NCBI GenBank assembly: GCA_017525245.1
Contig: JAFXTE010000034.1
Location: 1-36,321, forward strand
Length of the DNA: 36,321 nt
Reading direction: 5' to 3'
DNA from: Bacteroidales bacterium
GTDB taxonomy: Bacteria; Bacteroidota; Bacteroidia; Bacteroidales; WCHB1-69
Shown here: in pieces, positions 21,981 through 33,000 of the stretch
Layout: the number at the start of each line of letters is the position of its first letter
Position numbering within the stretch: position 1 is the first letter of the stretch
Made by a program: the position numbers and the translations under genes
Notes under the pieces: generated by a model
Databases searched by the model: none
The model's input: only the letters and a program-made list of their open reading frames with translations
What the model was told of the DNA's origin: nothing

Positions 21981-24900
21981 ATGAAAAAGTCTTGTATAAT
22001 ATGGTGTTTGCTTTTAATGGCCACATTGTCTCTGCCGACAGAGAAGTTGGAGGCGGAAACGAGTGGCACAGGTCTGCCATTTGCATTGTCGAATTCCCTC
22101 TCCGATTGCGATTCCCCGAACGCGTTACATGTGTCCTCTGTGGCTGGTTCATCGGCGATGGTCATCTGGTCACCGCCCACGGCTAATCTGCCCGACAGCT
22201 ACATCGTGCGGTATAAGGCGGATGCACAACCTGTCTGGACGGAAGTTGTCGCTGTTGACACCTTTTTGATGTTGACAGGATTAGAGAGAGCTACTCGCTA
22301 TTGTGTCAACTTGTTCTATGTCTGTGGATTTGACACCACATTGTCATCATCGGTATGTTTTAGGACGCTTCATTATCTGGAATGCTTGGAAACAGATCCC
22401 AACCCTACTGTCATTTCAGGCTCTCCCCAATTGGAAACAAGTTATCCGATATCGGGAGCCCTCCACTCCTACCGTGAAGAGATTATCAGAGCCCGCGAAC
22501 TCAGTCCTGACGGTAGCCCTGTATTGCTCACGGGCATCTCCTATCAGTATGCATCCCCGTATCCTTTAGATACCAAAAATCATGTGGAAATCTATTTGAC
22601 ACATCGTGAAGACAGTGTTTATCGTAATAGCATTGACTTTACCCCTCTTACTGAAGCTTCTTTAGTTTATGTGGGGGATTTTTACTGTCAGTTAGGATGG
22701 AATTATTTTGAGTTTTCCACCCCATTCTATTTTGATGGTATTCATAATCTGGTTGTCTTTGTGTTAGATAAAACAGTCGATACAGCAACCAACAGCAAAG
22801 CCTACCACACGTTCAAATGCCACCAGATACCCAACAACAATGTTTCATTGGGTTGGGTGACCACTTCACCTTTGGATCCTAATGCACCATTTCTTCCCAC
22901 AGCTGGTTTCATCCGCAACAATATGCGTTTCACGGTTTGTTCGCATTCCGAAAGCGTTCCTTGCACTCCACCTAATATTTATCATCACGAATGGTCGAAC
23001 GACAGCGTAACAATATACTGGGCATCAGGGTTGAATGATTCTGTCTGGGTGTTGCGTTATAGGTTGTTGGGAGACAATGGTTGGACTTATGATTCCACGG
23101 CTACTTCGCCATACAAGATCTATGCACCCTCACCAGACAGCATATACGGCATCGAACTCCAATCGAAATGCGGTGACAGTCTGTACAGTGTTTGGAAATC
23201 GCCATTCTCAACAACGGATTCCCCTTGTCGTCCGGTAAGCGACATCACCTTGTCGTCCGTGAGTGAGCATACCGCCGAAATCACCTGGGTCCCAGGCGGA
23301 AACGAAAGTTTTTGGACATACTATCCTGTTGCGGATTTCACCACACCCGCCCCACCGCCTGCTAATGAGGGCTGGATTGCCACGACAGACCCTCTTTTGT
23401 TAGACTCACTTGCTGAGGGACATTGTCATCATCTCTGGATTAGAGCAGGTTGCGGTGCGGGAAACCTCAGTTCAGCCCAACCCTTTGAATTTTGGACAAG
23501 TTGCCATGAAATAGACCACTTACCTTATACTGAAGATTTCAACAACCCTGAAGATACGATATATCTTGGTGCGCAAAATTCGGGACCGCTGCCACACTGC
23601 TGGCGAAAGCTGAGTCCCTATCTTGATTCAGGTCCTTATTGCACCAGCGACAGTTGTCTTACGTTCTACAGCACCAGCAACGAGTACAAGGTGGCCATTC
23701 TGCCGCGCCTTTCCGACGACCTGCTGATTTCCCACCTCAAGATGAGCTTCTACTGCAAGAAACTGCAAAATTCCTATTCATCCTCTTTGATAGTAGGTGT
23801 GATGGACAACCCCACAGATCTTTCTTCGTTCACACCTGTGGATACAGTTTACACTCCAGATGTCAATTGGTGGAATTGGCATCAAAGGGAGGTTTTTTTC
23901 GAAAATTACACTGGGACGGGACATTACATCGCTTTGAAATATCAGAATTCTTCCTCAAATTATTTCAAGATGGACAACTTGACGATAGATACCGCGTTCA
24001 CCTGCCATACGCCCACAAATCTGATGGCGACAGGCATTTCACCCTCATCCATTTACGTGACTTGGGAGGATGAGGACGGTGAGAATGAGTGGCAGGTGGC
24101 GTTAGTGCCAGACTACCTCACTGATCCAGTTGGCAATAGCATTGTGACCGTGCATGAGAAACATCACCTTTTCACAAACCTCACAGACAGCAATTATGTA
24201 TTTTTTGCACGAACGCGCTGTGACAACGGCTGGGGTTACAGTGAATGGGTGTCTGTTCCCGTAACCACCTTCTCCCACGAACCAGCCGGAGTCCCTTATT
24301 TCCATGATTTTGAGAATGGAAATGAAAACGCTGCTTGGCGAGTGGAGAACGGGAATTTTGTCAATCGGTGGTATATCGGAAAACCAAACGGTTACAACGA
24401 TTCTTTGCTGTTTATAACCAACAACTACGGTGTTGATGCATCCTACAGCAGCACACGGTCTGTGGTGTGGGCATATCGCGACTTTTTCTTTTCAGGAGCC
24501 TCCGAATATGAGGTTAAGTTCAGGTGGCTGTGCCAAGGGAACATCAATTACGGATATATGCAGGCTCTCGTTGGGGAACCCACTCCGATACCTGTTTCCC
24601 AAAATGACATTCTTTATCCCGACGGTGCAGAGCTGTTAGGAAAGTATGTGCTTCAGGACAACTGGAAAACAGATCGTTACGTATTTGGGAGCGAATACGA
24701 CAACACCATGCAGCGTCTCTATTTTCTCTGGCGCAATGCCTCGTATCCGTCGAATCCGCCGGGAGCGGTTATCGACCACGTGGAGATCATCCCTTACCAT
24801 TGCGTCCGACCGACTGACCTTACGTTGGATTTTGTGGACGATCACAATGCCATCATCTCCTTTTCCCCTGCCTTGAATGATATAACCACTTGGGAGTATG

Positions 24901-26945
24901 TTGTTTTGGAAGGCGACAGTTTCCCGGAGGATTCCCTTTCCGCTCTCATTACCTCAAACACGTCTGTCACGCTCTCCGGACTATCTGAAAACACCTATTA
25001 CACCCTTTATATTCGCGGTGTCTGCAGCAATGGTTATCACTCTTCTTGGGCTGAATTAAAGTTCAGGACAGAATGCTCCCCTCTTGTTCTGCCATACGTG
25101 GAGACATTCGACGTGGCTGGTGGCAGCAAGTTTGAATGTTGGTCGTTTCCTGCTCCCGAGACAGGCATACATAGTCCATTTTTGAGTAACAATAGCTCTT
25201 GGGATGACGGAGGTTACGTTCTACGTTTTGAGGGTGTCAACTCCACAGATGCTTTGGCCATACTTCCCGAAGTTCCTTCCGATTATTCTGTCAACAATCT
25301 GCGGCTATCGTTCATGATGCGCACAAGCAGCGGCTATTCCAGTTTGATTGTGGGGGTGATGTCCGATCCCGGTGACATCTCGACCTTTGTTCCGGTGGAT
25401 ACAGTCCAAACCGTTGAGTCACAAGCCGTCAATCGGATGGATATCTTTTTTGACCATTATCAGGGCTCAGGCACTTATATTGCCATTATTTTCGATTATG
25501 AGGGAGAATACGATTTCTTCATTGATTTGGACGATTTGGTGCTGGAAGAGGCCCCCTCATGTCTTGCCCCGTCCGATTTACGGGTCACCAACATATCCCA
25601 GCATTCGGCAACGCTATGGTGGATGCCAGCCAATGATGAGCAGGCATGGGAGATAGCCTACGGCACAGAAGACTTCAACCCGGATTCAACAACAAATGTC
25701 TGTGTGGTAAATACAAACCCGTTCGAGTTGACAGGACTGGATGAAGGCACCTTCTATGGTTTCTATGTGCGGGCAATATGCTCTCCTGGAGAGCACAGCG
25801 AATGGAGTCCGCTCGGCTACATTTTCACTCGTTGTTACCCAATGTCTGTTGTCAGCGGGCCTTATCAGGAATCTTTCGACAGCTACACAACCGAGGTCTC
25901 CACATCGTATTTTCCACCGATGGATTATCCATATATCTCCTATCCGGACTGCTGGTCTTTTCTCAATCTCCATGTTCTTGTCGGTTGCCCTCCCGGGGTA
26001 CTTCCCGCCGCTTTTTTGTCTAGTAGTAGCAACCTGATTGTTTGGGGCAACAGTCTGCACCTCGTGGACAGCAAGGTCACGCCGATGTATGCGGTTCTTC
26101 CTGAATTTGCCGAACATCTTCGTTTCCTAAAGCTGACGTTCTCCTACAAATATGCAACCTATCGTCCAACTCTTTCGGTGGGCTATATGACCGACCCTTC
26201 TGACGGGAACACCTATCATGAAGTACAATTCTGCCCGAGACCGAACAACATAAGCAATTTCACGACCCTGACCATTGATTACAGTACGCTCGGCCTTGTT
26301 GCTGACAGCAACTACTATATTGCATTCCGAACGTATGACACCGTTACGGGATGGACAAATGCCGCCATCGAAAATGTGAAAGTGGAGCTTATCCCGAATG
26401 CTTTTCCCTCACCTACCCAGCTGAATGTCAGTGATATTACCACGCACTCGGCTGTGCTGGATTGGACCAACGGAAATGGCGAAGACCATTGGGTGGTACA
26501 GTACAGAGTGGCCCATAAATCCGTATGGACGGACAGCATGGAAGTTCTTGAGCATCCCGTCCTCCTCGACAGTTTGGCAACCAACACGGAATACGAGGTT
26601 CGGGTAAAATCGGTTTATGGGAAGAACAACAATACCATGTGCAGTGCCTACACCACCACGGCGTTCACCACCCTCGACGACACTTGGGTGCCCGAATACG
26701 GTGGTTTTGACCAGCACGTCACCATCCGACCCAATCCTGCCAAACAATATATCGACGTGATTTTGGAGGAGGAATCAGGGCCTTGCCAGATCGAGTTGTA
26801 CGACAGCCAAAGCCGAAAGGTCAGAGAGATGTCTATGGCGGGAAAGAGTGTGAGAATCCCTCTCGGGCATCTTGCCTCAGGCGTTTATTTCATCCAAATC
26901 AAGGGCGATGATATAAAGGTCACCAAGAAATTCATCAAAGAATAG
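21981..26945 (+). CDS. T9SS-secreted fibronectin III / choice-of-anchor J adhesin-like protein
   Basis: A 1654-aa exported surface protein. A signal peptide (MKKSCIIWCLLLMATLSL...) is followed by an Fn3 domain (~35-120), a ~190-aa beta domain (~125-315) and further Fn3 domains. Four choice-of-anchor-J / cleaved-adhesin-like modules begin near residues 513, 770, 1036 and 1292 (LPYTEDFNNPED, VPYFHDFENGNEN, LPYVETFDVAGG, GPYQESFDSY), each with an Fn3 after it, period ~260 aa. The last ~85 residues are a type A T9SS sorting domain: IRPNPAKQYIDVIL, a YDSQSRKV strand, LASGVYFIQIKG and a basic KFIKE end. It is therefore predicted to cross the outer membrane by T9SS and be attached or released. Related modules occur in gingipain haemagglutinin regions. 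The ligand is unknown. TTG 21966 is a possible but weaker start. Confidence 0.9.
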   Translation: MKKSCIIWCLLLMATLSLPTEKLEAETSGTGLPFALSNSLSDCDSPNALHVSSVAGSSAMVIWSPPTANLPDSYIVRYKADAQPVWTEVVAVDTFLMLTGLERATRYCVNLFYVCGFDTTLSSSVCFRTLHYLECLETDPNPTVISGSPQLETSYPISGALHSYREEIIRARELSPDGSPVLLTGISYQYASPYPLDTKNHVEIYLTHREDSVYRNSIDFTPLTEASLVYVGDFYCQLGWNYFEFSTPFYFDGIHNLVVFVLDKTVDTATNSKAYHTFKCHQIPNNNVSLGWVTTSPLDPNAPFLPTAGFIRNNMRFTVCSHSESVPCTPPNIYHHEWSNDSVTIYWASGLNDSVWVLRYRLLGDNGWTYDSTATSPYKIYAPSPDSIYGIELQSKCGDSLYSVWKSPFSTTDSPCRPVSDITLSSVSEHTAEITWVPGGNESFWTYYPVADFTTPAPPPANEGWIATTDPLLLDSLAEGHCHHLWIRAGCGAGNLSSAQPFEFWTSCHEIDHLPYTEDFNNPEDTIYLGAQNSGPLPHCWRKLSPYLDSGPYCTSDSCLTFYSTSNEYKVAILPRLSDDLLISHLKMSFYCKKLQNSYSSSLIVGVMDNPTDLSSFTPVDTVYTPDVNWWNWHQREVFFENYTGTGHYIALKYQNSSSNYFKMDNLTIDTAFTCHTPTNLMATGISPSSIYVTWEDEDGENEWQVALVPDYLTDPVGNSIVTVHEKHHLFTNLTDSNYVFFARTRCDNGWGYSEWVSVPVTTFSHEPAGVPYFHDFENGNENAAWRVENGNFVNRWYIGKPNGYNDSLLFITNNYGVDASYSSTRSVVWAYRDFFFSGASEYEVKFRWLCQGNINYGYMQALVGEPTPIPVSQNDILYPDGAELLGKYVLQDNWKTDRYVFGSEYDNTMQRLYFLWRNASYPSNPPGAVIDHVEIIPYHCVRPTDLTLDFVDDHNAIISFSPALNDITTWEYVVLEGDSFPEDSLSALITSNTSVTLSGLSENTYYTLYIRGVCSNGYHSSWAELKFRTECSPLVLPYVETFDVAGGSKFECWSFPAPETGIHSPFLSNNSSWDDGGYVLRFEGVNSTDALAILPEVPSDYSVNNLRLSFMMRTSSGYSSLIVGVMSDPGDISTFVPVDTVQTVESQAVNRMDIFFDHYQGSGTYIAIIFDYEGEYDFFIDLDDLVLEEAPSCLAPSDLRVTNISQHSATLWWMPANDEQAWEIAYGTEDFNPDSTTNVCVVNTNPFELTGLDEGTFYGFYVRAICSPGEHSEWSPLGYIFTRCYPMSVVSGPYQESFDSYTTEVSTSYFPPMDYPYISYPDCWSFLNLHVLVGCPPGVLPAAFLSSSSNLIVWGNSLHLVDSKVTPMYAVLPEFAEHLRFLKLTFSYKYATYRPTLSVGYMTDPSDGNTYHEVQFCPRPNNISNFTTLTIDYSTLGLVADSNYYIAFRTYDTVTGWTNAAIENVKVELIPNAFPSPTQLNVSDITTHSAVLDWTNGNGEDHWVVQYRVAHKSVWTDSMEVLEHPVLLDSLATNTEYEVRVKSVYGKNNNTMCSAYTTTAFTTLDDTWVPEYGGFDQHVTIRPNPAKQYIDVILEEESGPCQIELYDSQSRKVREMSMAGKSVRIPLGHLASGVYFIQIKGDDIKVTKKFIKE

Positions 26946-26953
26946 TATCTTTG
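26946..26953 (+). promoter_or_regulatory. -7 promoter box (TATCTTTG) of the giant adhesin
   Basis: TATCTTTG begins at the base after the stop codon of the first adhesin. The 87-bp leader that follows is mostly heptamer repeat. This suggests separate transcription of the second adhesin in addition to readthrough. Confidence 0.58.
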
Positions 26954-26960
26954 CACCCAA

Positions 26961-27023
26961 AACTTTGAACCTTGAACTTTGAACCTTGATCCTTGAATCC
27001 TGAAACTTGAAACTTGAAACTTA
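26961..27023 (+). repeat. Heptanucleotide tandem repeat, nine units, in giant adhesin leader
   Basis: Nine consecutive 7-bp units: aactttg, aaccttg, aactttg, aaccttg, atccttg, aatcctg, aaacttg, aaacttg, aaactta. The array ends 16 bp before the ATG at 27040. The longest and clearest of the four heptamer arrays. Confidence 0.95.
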
Positions 27024-27039
27024 GAAAACCCATATTATT

Positions 27040-30000
27040 ATGAAAAACCTCATTTCCTTATTCGTTATTTTAGCGACGCTGGTGGCAGGGCTGAACGCAC
27101 AGACCCTCACCGTTGCAGGTGGCAACACGGCTACCGACCGATACATCCCTGTATATGGATATTATATGGATGTGCCGCAGAAATCACACGTGCTGTATCC
27201 TGCCAATTTGCTGACCGACATGGTGGGCTCGCACATCACTGGGCTGACCTACTACTTCTCCTCGCTGCCCTCGGGTGCATGGGGAGGCACTCAGATGGTC
27301 CGCATGGGCATCACCACCGCCTCCGACCTGCAAAACGGCTATGACAATGCATCGGTCACGACGGTTTGGACCGGCACGTTGTCGAGTTGCATTTCGGAGT
27401 CAACCATGGTGATCACGCTGGATGAGCCGTTTCCATATACCGGTGGGAACTTGCTGATAGAATTCGAGAATCCCGTCGGGACTACGTGGAAAGACTCCTA
27501 TTTCTACGGGGCAACACAGACCGCCCAACTCTCCTATATTACTTATACCACATCCGTTTCGACATATACATACGGTGCAGCATTCTTGCCGCAAACCACT
27601 TTCACCTACGAAAGCGGCTGTTTCGCGCCCATATACACACACGCGAGTAACACAAGCGTGGAAACCGTACTGCTGACGTGGAATGCTGACCCTATTCTGC
27701 CCGCTTCGTCCTATACGGTAGCTTACAAGAAAGCTTCTGACACCGTCTTCACGGAGGTGACGGCCACAGATACTTTCCTGACCCTGACAGGACTTCAGAT
27801 TTCCACCGATTACGAATGGAAAGTGCGCTCCCACTGCGACACTGCCGGAATGAGCAATTGGAGTACGGTCAACACGTTCACAACGCTGCAACATCCTGCT
27901 ACTCTGCCATATCAGTGCGGTTTTGAAGATAACGCCGAGAACTTGGAATGGGGTTTCGCTCAAAACTCCACCAACCAGTGGCATATTGGGGAAGCCGTGG
28001 CACGAAACGGCGAAACATCTCTTTACATCTCCAATGACGGCGGTGAAAGCAACGCCTATACGCTCACCCAATCGTCTGTGGCCTGGGCTTACCGCGACAT
28101 TCAGTTCGCCCCCGGACACTCGCAATACCAAATCTCCTTCGATTACAAAGGAATGGGACAAAGCGGTCAGGATTATGTCAAGATGTTTTTGGGTCCGCAA
28201 ACCACCCCTGCTGGTTCCGCAGCACCAGCAGGGACAACACAGTTAGGCGACGCCTTGAGCATGGTTAATGCATGGCGGCACTTTAGTTTCACGGTGGATT
28301 CCTCCTTCGCGGGAAACCAGCGACTTTACTTCCTTTGGGTAAACAACGCTTCCGACGGTACAAATCCGCCCGCCGCCATCGACAATCTCCGTGTGGAGGC
28401 TTCGGATTGTGGCGTTCCTGTTGAGATGGCAACCATCTCTGTAACGGATTCTTCGGCCATCGTGTCGTGGAATGCCGTACCAGGCGCAACCGCAGGCTAC
28501 GAGGTGGCCTACCACTTGGAGTCTGACACCAACTATCTGACAATAACGACTATGGACACGTTCTGTGTCCTTCCGGCATTGCAGTCTTTCAGCGAATACC
28601 TGTGGATGGTGAGGACACGCTGTTCGGCCACAGAGCAGAGTGCATGGAGTTCTGAAACGATGTTCCATACGCAGATATCCATTGCCCATGTCCCCTTCCA
28701 TTGCGGATTTGAGGATGCTGTTGAGAACAACAACTGGCAGTTTGTCAACGGCACCGGCGTTAACAAGTGGTGCATCGGCACGGCCGCGCACACCTCAGGC
28801 GAAATGGGTATGTATATTACCAACGACAATGGAGAGCACAACAACTACTCACCGCCCAGTTCTTTCTCCGTTTGGGCCTATCGCGACATATACATCGACT
28901 CCACCCTCAACGATGTACTGCTCACTTTTGATTACCGGAATGCGCACGTCCCAGCCAACTCCGCTAGAGTGTTCATGGGACCACCTTCTACTTTGCCTTC
29001 CGGAAATAATGTCCCAGAAAATGCCGTACAGCTTGGGAGTTCATTAGCCACTGCATATAACGAATGGAAATCAGCTTATTACATGTTAGACTCCACACAG
29101 CGGGGATTGCAACGACTCTATTTCCTCTTCTACAGAAGTTCCGATTCCTACCATTACCAGAACCAACCTTTCGCTATCGACAATATTGCAGTCGTGGAGC
29201 CTCACTGTCTCTATCCTATTGAAAGATCCGTGGCCTCTTTGGACAGCACAACGGCATTGCTGACGTGGTCAACTCCGCTGACAGGACAACCAAACAGCTA
29301 TACTGTAGCATACAAGCAAAAAAACGAGACGGATTTCACCAGTGTTACGGTCACTGACACATTCGTTATGCTCACCGAATTGGAATATTCCACCCACTAT
29401 GTGTGGAAGGTGCGCAGCAATTGTAGTGCATCGGAAGTAGGCGACTGGAGTCCTGAATTAAGTTTCCTCTCCGCCCCCATTGTCTATCCGCTACCCTACT
29501 GCTGCAGCTTCGAGGACTCCACCGATAATGCCCAATGGCAATTCATTGCATCAGACACTAACACGCAATGGTATATTGGTCAAGCTATCAATAACGGCGG
29601 CACCTCTTCCTTATATGTTTCTAGTGACGATGGAACAACCTCTTCTTGCTATCATCCTGATTATTACAGTGTTTACACGTTAGCCTATCGGGATTTGTAT
29701 TTCCATCGTGCCACTGAATATTTGATTTCGTTTGATGTCAAGGAGAGCCGTTGCGATTATTCTTCCCTAAAGCTCATTATTGGTCGGCCAGCCATCCAAG
29801 AATCAATCAATTACAACAATGGCATTCCATCAGAAAATTCATTTATTCACTTCTTTAACAGTCAATACTATCAAGCACCTGACAGTGTTTGGCAACATTA
29901 TGAGTTCATTGTTGATTCCTCATACTATGGAGCAGAACGAATCTATTTCAGCTGGGAAGATTATGGCTATTACACGTGCGACCCCACAGCAGCGGTGGAC

Positions 30001-33000
30001 AATTTCTGCGTGTCGGCCACTACCTGCGGACGACCTGGCTCTTTACAAAATGTAACCGTTACGGACACTTTAGCCGAACTCTCTTGGCAGCCTTTCGACA
30101 ATCAGACAGCTGAATCTTATACTGTTGCCTATCGGGAAGAGACAGACACCGTCTTCACAGAGATGGTAGTCACGGACACATCCTGCATAATAGGCGGCCT
30201 GCAACCACTCACCGAATATGTGTGGAAAGTCCGCGCCAACTGCAGTGCTTCGGAATATAGCTTCTGGAGCGATGAATCAGATTTCTTCACCGACCAACTG
30301 CATGTTGGGTTGCCCTATTTCTGTGATTTTGAGGATGCTGTGGAAAACAGCAACTGGCAGATTGTAACTGACTGGGAATCAGAAAACAATCAAGTTTATA
30401 TTGGTAATGCCGTTGCGCACGGCGGACAAAATTCCCTATACATCAGCAATGATGGCGGCCTCACCAACAGTTACATCTCGGATGGAGGAGAACCGTATGC
30501 CTTCCGGGAAATCTACTTTACCCCAGGATTCTCCAAGTATCAGATTGATTTTGATGTTAAAGGCGGCGGTAGTATGCAGGGATTTATGCAAGTTTTCCTC
30601 AATTATGATGCCGTGAGCGGATTTCTGAGCGAAGCGCCGTTCTGGACACACCACTGTATCATGGTGGATTCTACGTTTGCCGGACTTCAACAGCTGCGCA
30701 TCGATTTCCGGTTCAACACCTCCTTGAATCCTGCCGGTGCCATTGACAATATTTCTATCAAGGGCATCAGCCACAGCATTCCTGAACAATTAGCCACAAC
30801 GGACATCACCGCGCACGCAGCGCGTCTGACTTGGCAGCCCGACACCGTTGAAGTACCGCAAGGCTATATTTTAGCTTACCGCGCCGAAACCGACTCGGCA
30901 TATACGGAAACACTTCTGTCCGCTTCCGACACAGCCTTCCAACTTTCCAACCTAACAGCATCCAGCTGGTATGCCTGGAAGTTGAAAGCCCAATATGCAG
31001 GCAATGTATGGAGCGATTGGAGTAGCGAGAAAGCGTTCCAGACGTTGGCACAGATACCCTATTTCTGCGATTTTGAAGACGATGCGGAGAACGCCTGTTG
31101 GACCATCCGAAACGGTGAGGATTGTGAAATCGGCGATTATTGGGCATCTTTCAGCTATGATTACCAGAACCGCTGGTATATCGGTACGCTGGCAGACGCT
31201 TCCGACAACACGCTACTATATATCTCCAGTGATGGTGGTGTTTCCAACACCTACGATTTCCAACACAATGCGTATGTTTGGGCGTACCGCGACATCTATC
31301 TGGAACCGGGATATTCCCAGTATCAGCTCTCTCTGGATTTCAAGGGCGTGGGACAAGAAGGACAGGATTATGTGAAACTTTTCCTGGATACACCTGCATC
31401 TCCGATTTTCGATATCTACGATGCTACCATTCCCCTTACACAAATCGGGGAAACATTGAACCTGACGGAACAGTGGACACATAAGAGTTTCACGGTGGAT
31501 TCCACCCATGCGGGCGTGCAACGGCTCTACATCTTGTGGAATAACGACTATAATTCCGGCACTAACCCGCCTGCCGCCATCGACAATATCTCCATCACCG
31601 TCTCCACGTGCGGTGTCCCTGCTAATTTGGCAACCCAGGCGCAAGACACCACAACAACCCTTTCCTGGGCTCCCAGCGCAGGCTCCCCGCTCTCCTACAC
31701 TTTGGCTTACAAGAAACTGGACGACAGTCTCTATGTGGAAATGTCTGTGCAAAACACAACTTGTGTGCTGACCGGACTTCTTCCTGAAACCACTTACACG
31801 TGGAAAATCCGCGCCAACTGCACAGATAATGAACAGAGTGAATGGAGCGGAGATATGTTCTTCACCACCACGCAGATGCTGAATCATTTGCCCTACGTTT
31901 GCGCCTTTGACAACACCGCTGAAAACAGCCAATGGACGATGGTAAACGGCGAAGCGGAAAACCAATGGGTCATCGGCAATGCTACCGGCTACGGCGACAA
32001 CAGCGCCCTCTACATCTCCAACGACAACGGCACGACCAACGCCTATACCATCACGGAAACCGCTTCTGTGTGGGCATATCGCGATGTCTTCTTCGATAAC
32101 GGCCATACTGAATACCAGCTCTCGTTCGATTTCAAAGGCATGGGCCATTCCAACACCGACTACATGAAGGTGTTTGTGGGCAGTCCCGCTGTTCCGTCCG
32201 GCACTGCAACACCCGCCGGCGCAGTGCAACTGGGTACTACCCTATCCTCTGTTAACGACTGGACACATTACGCATTCACCCTCGACTCCACCTACTCTGG
32301 AGTGCAGCGCATCTATTTCCTGTGGGTCAACAACAACTCTATAGGGTTGCAGCCGCCCGCCGCAGTCGATAATCTCGCCATCCTCGGACTGACTTGTGTC
32401 ACCCCTTCTGAGCCAGTGGTAACGGACATGACGGACAACACCGTGACACTCAGCTGGTCACCGAATCCGGTCGGCACTGCCGCCTCCTACACGGTGAGCG
32501 TGCGACAGGCGGAGAGCACCACAACCTCCGAATATACTACCACTGACACGTTCTTGACCATTAGCGGACTCACTCCGTCCGCCGCCTACTTCTGCAAAGT
32601 GCGCGCCAACTGCTCCGCCAACGATCATAGCGGATGGACCAGCGACCTCAGCGTACAAATGCCGGCAACCATTCCGTACCTTTGCGACTTCGAGAATGCC
32701 AACGAGCGCAATGCTTGGCAAACTGTAAATGGGAATTATATTAACCAATGGTATATTGGCAATGCCGTTAACAATGGGGGGGATTATTCTATATACATTT
32801 CCAATGACGGTGGCGTTTCTTACGCCTTTTCCCAAAGTTACTCTACTGCCAACTTCTCATACGTGTGGGCATATCGGGACATTTATTTCGACCCGTCCGA
32901 CTCTGTATATACTCTCTCTTTCGACTTCCGTGGGGTAGGTGGGACAGACTGGCGATATTTATCTTATGCGAATGTTTACATAGGTACACCTACTATCCCC

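Noticed and set aside
31216-32229. 337-aa open frame on the minus strand
   Set aside because: It lies wholly antisense to the giant adhesin; similar antisense frames recur under other modules, reflecting codon pattern rather than a gene. The same applies to 27400-28200 minus.
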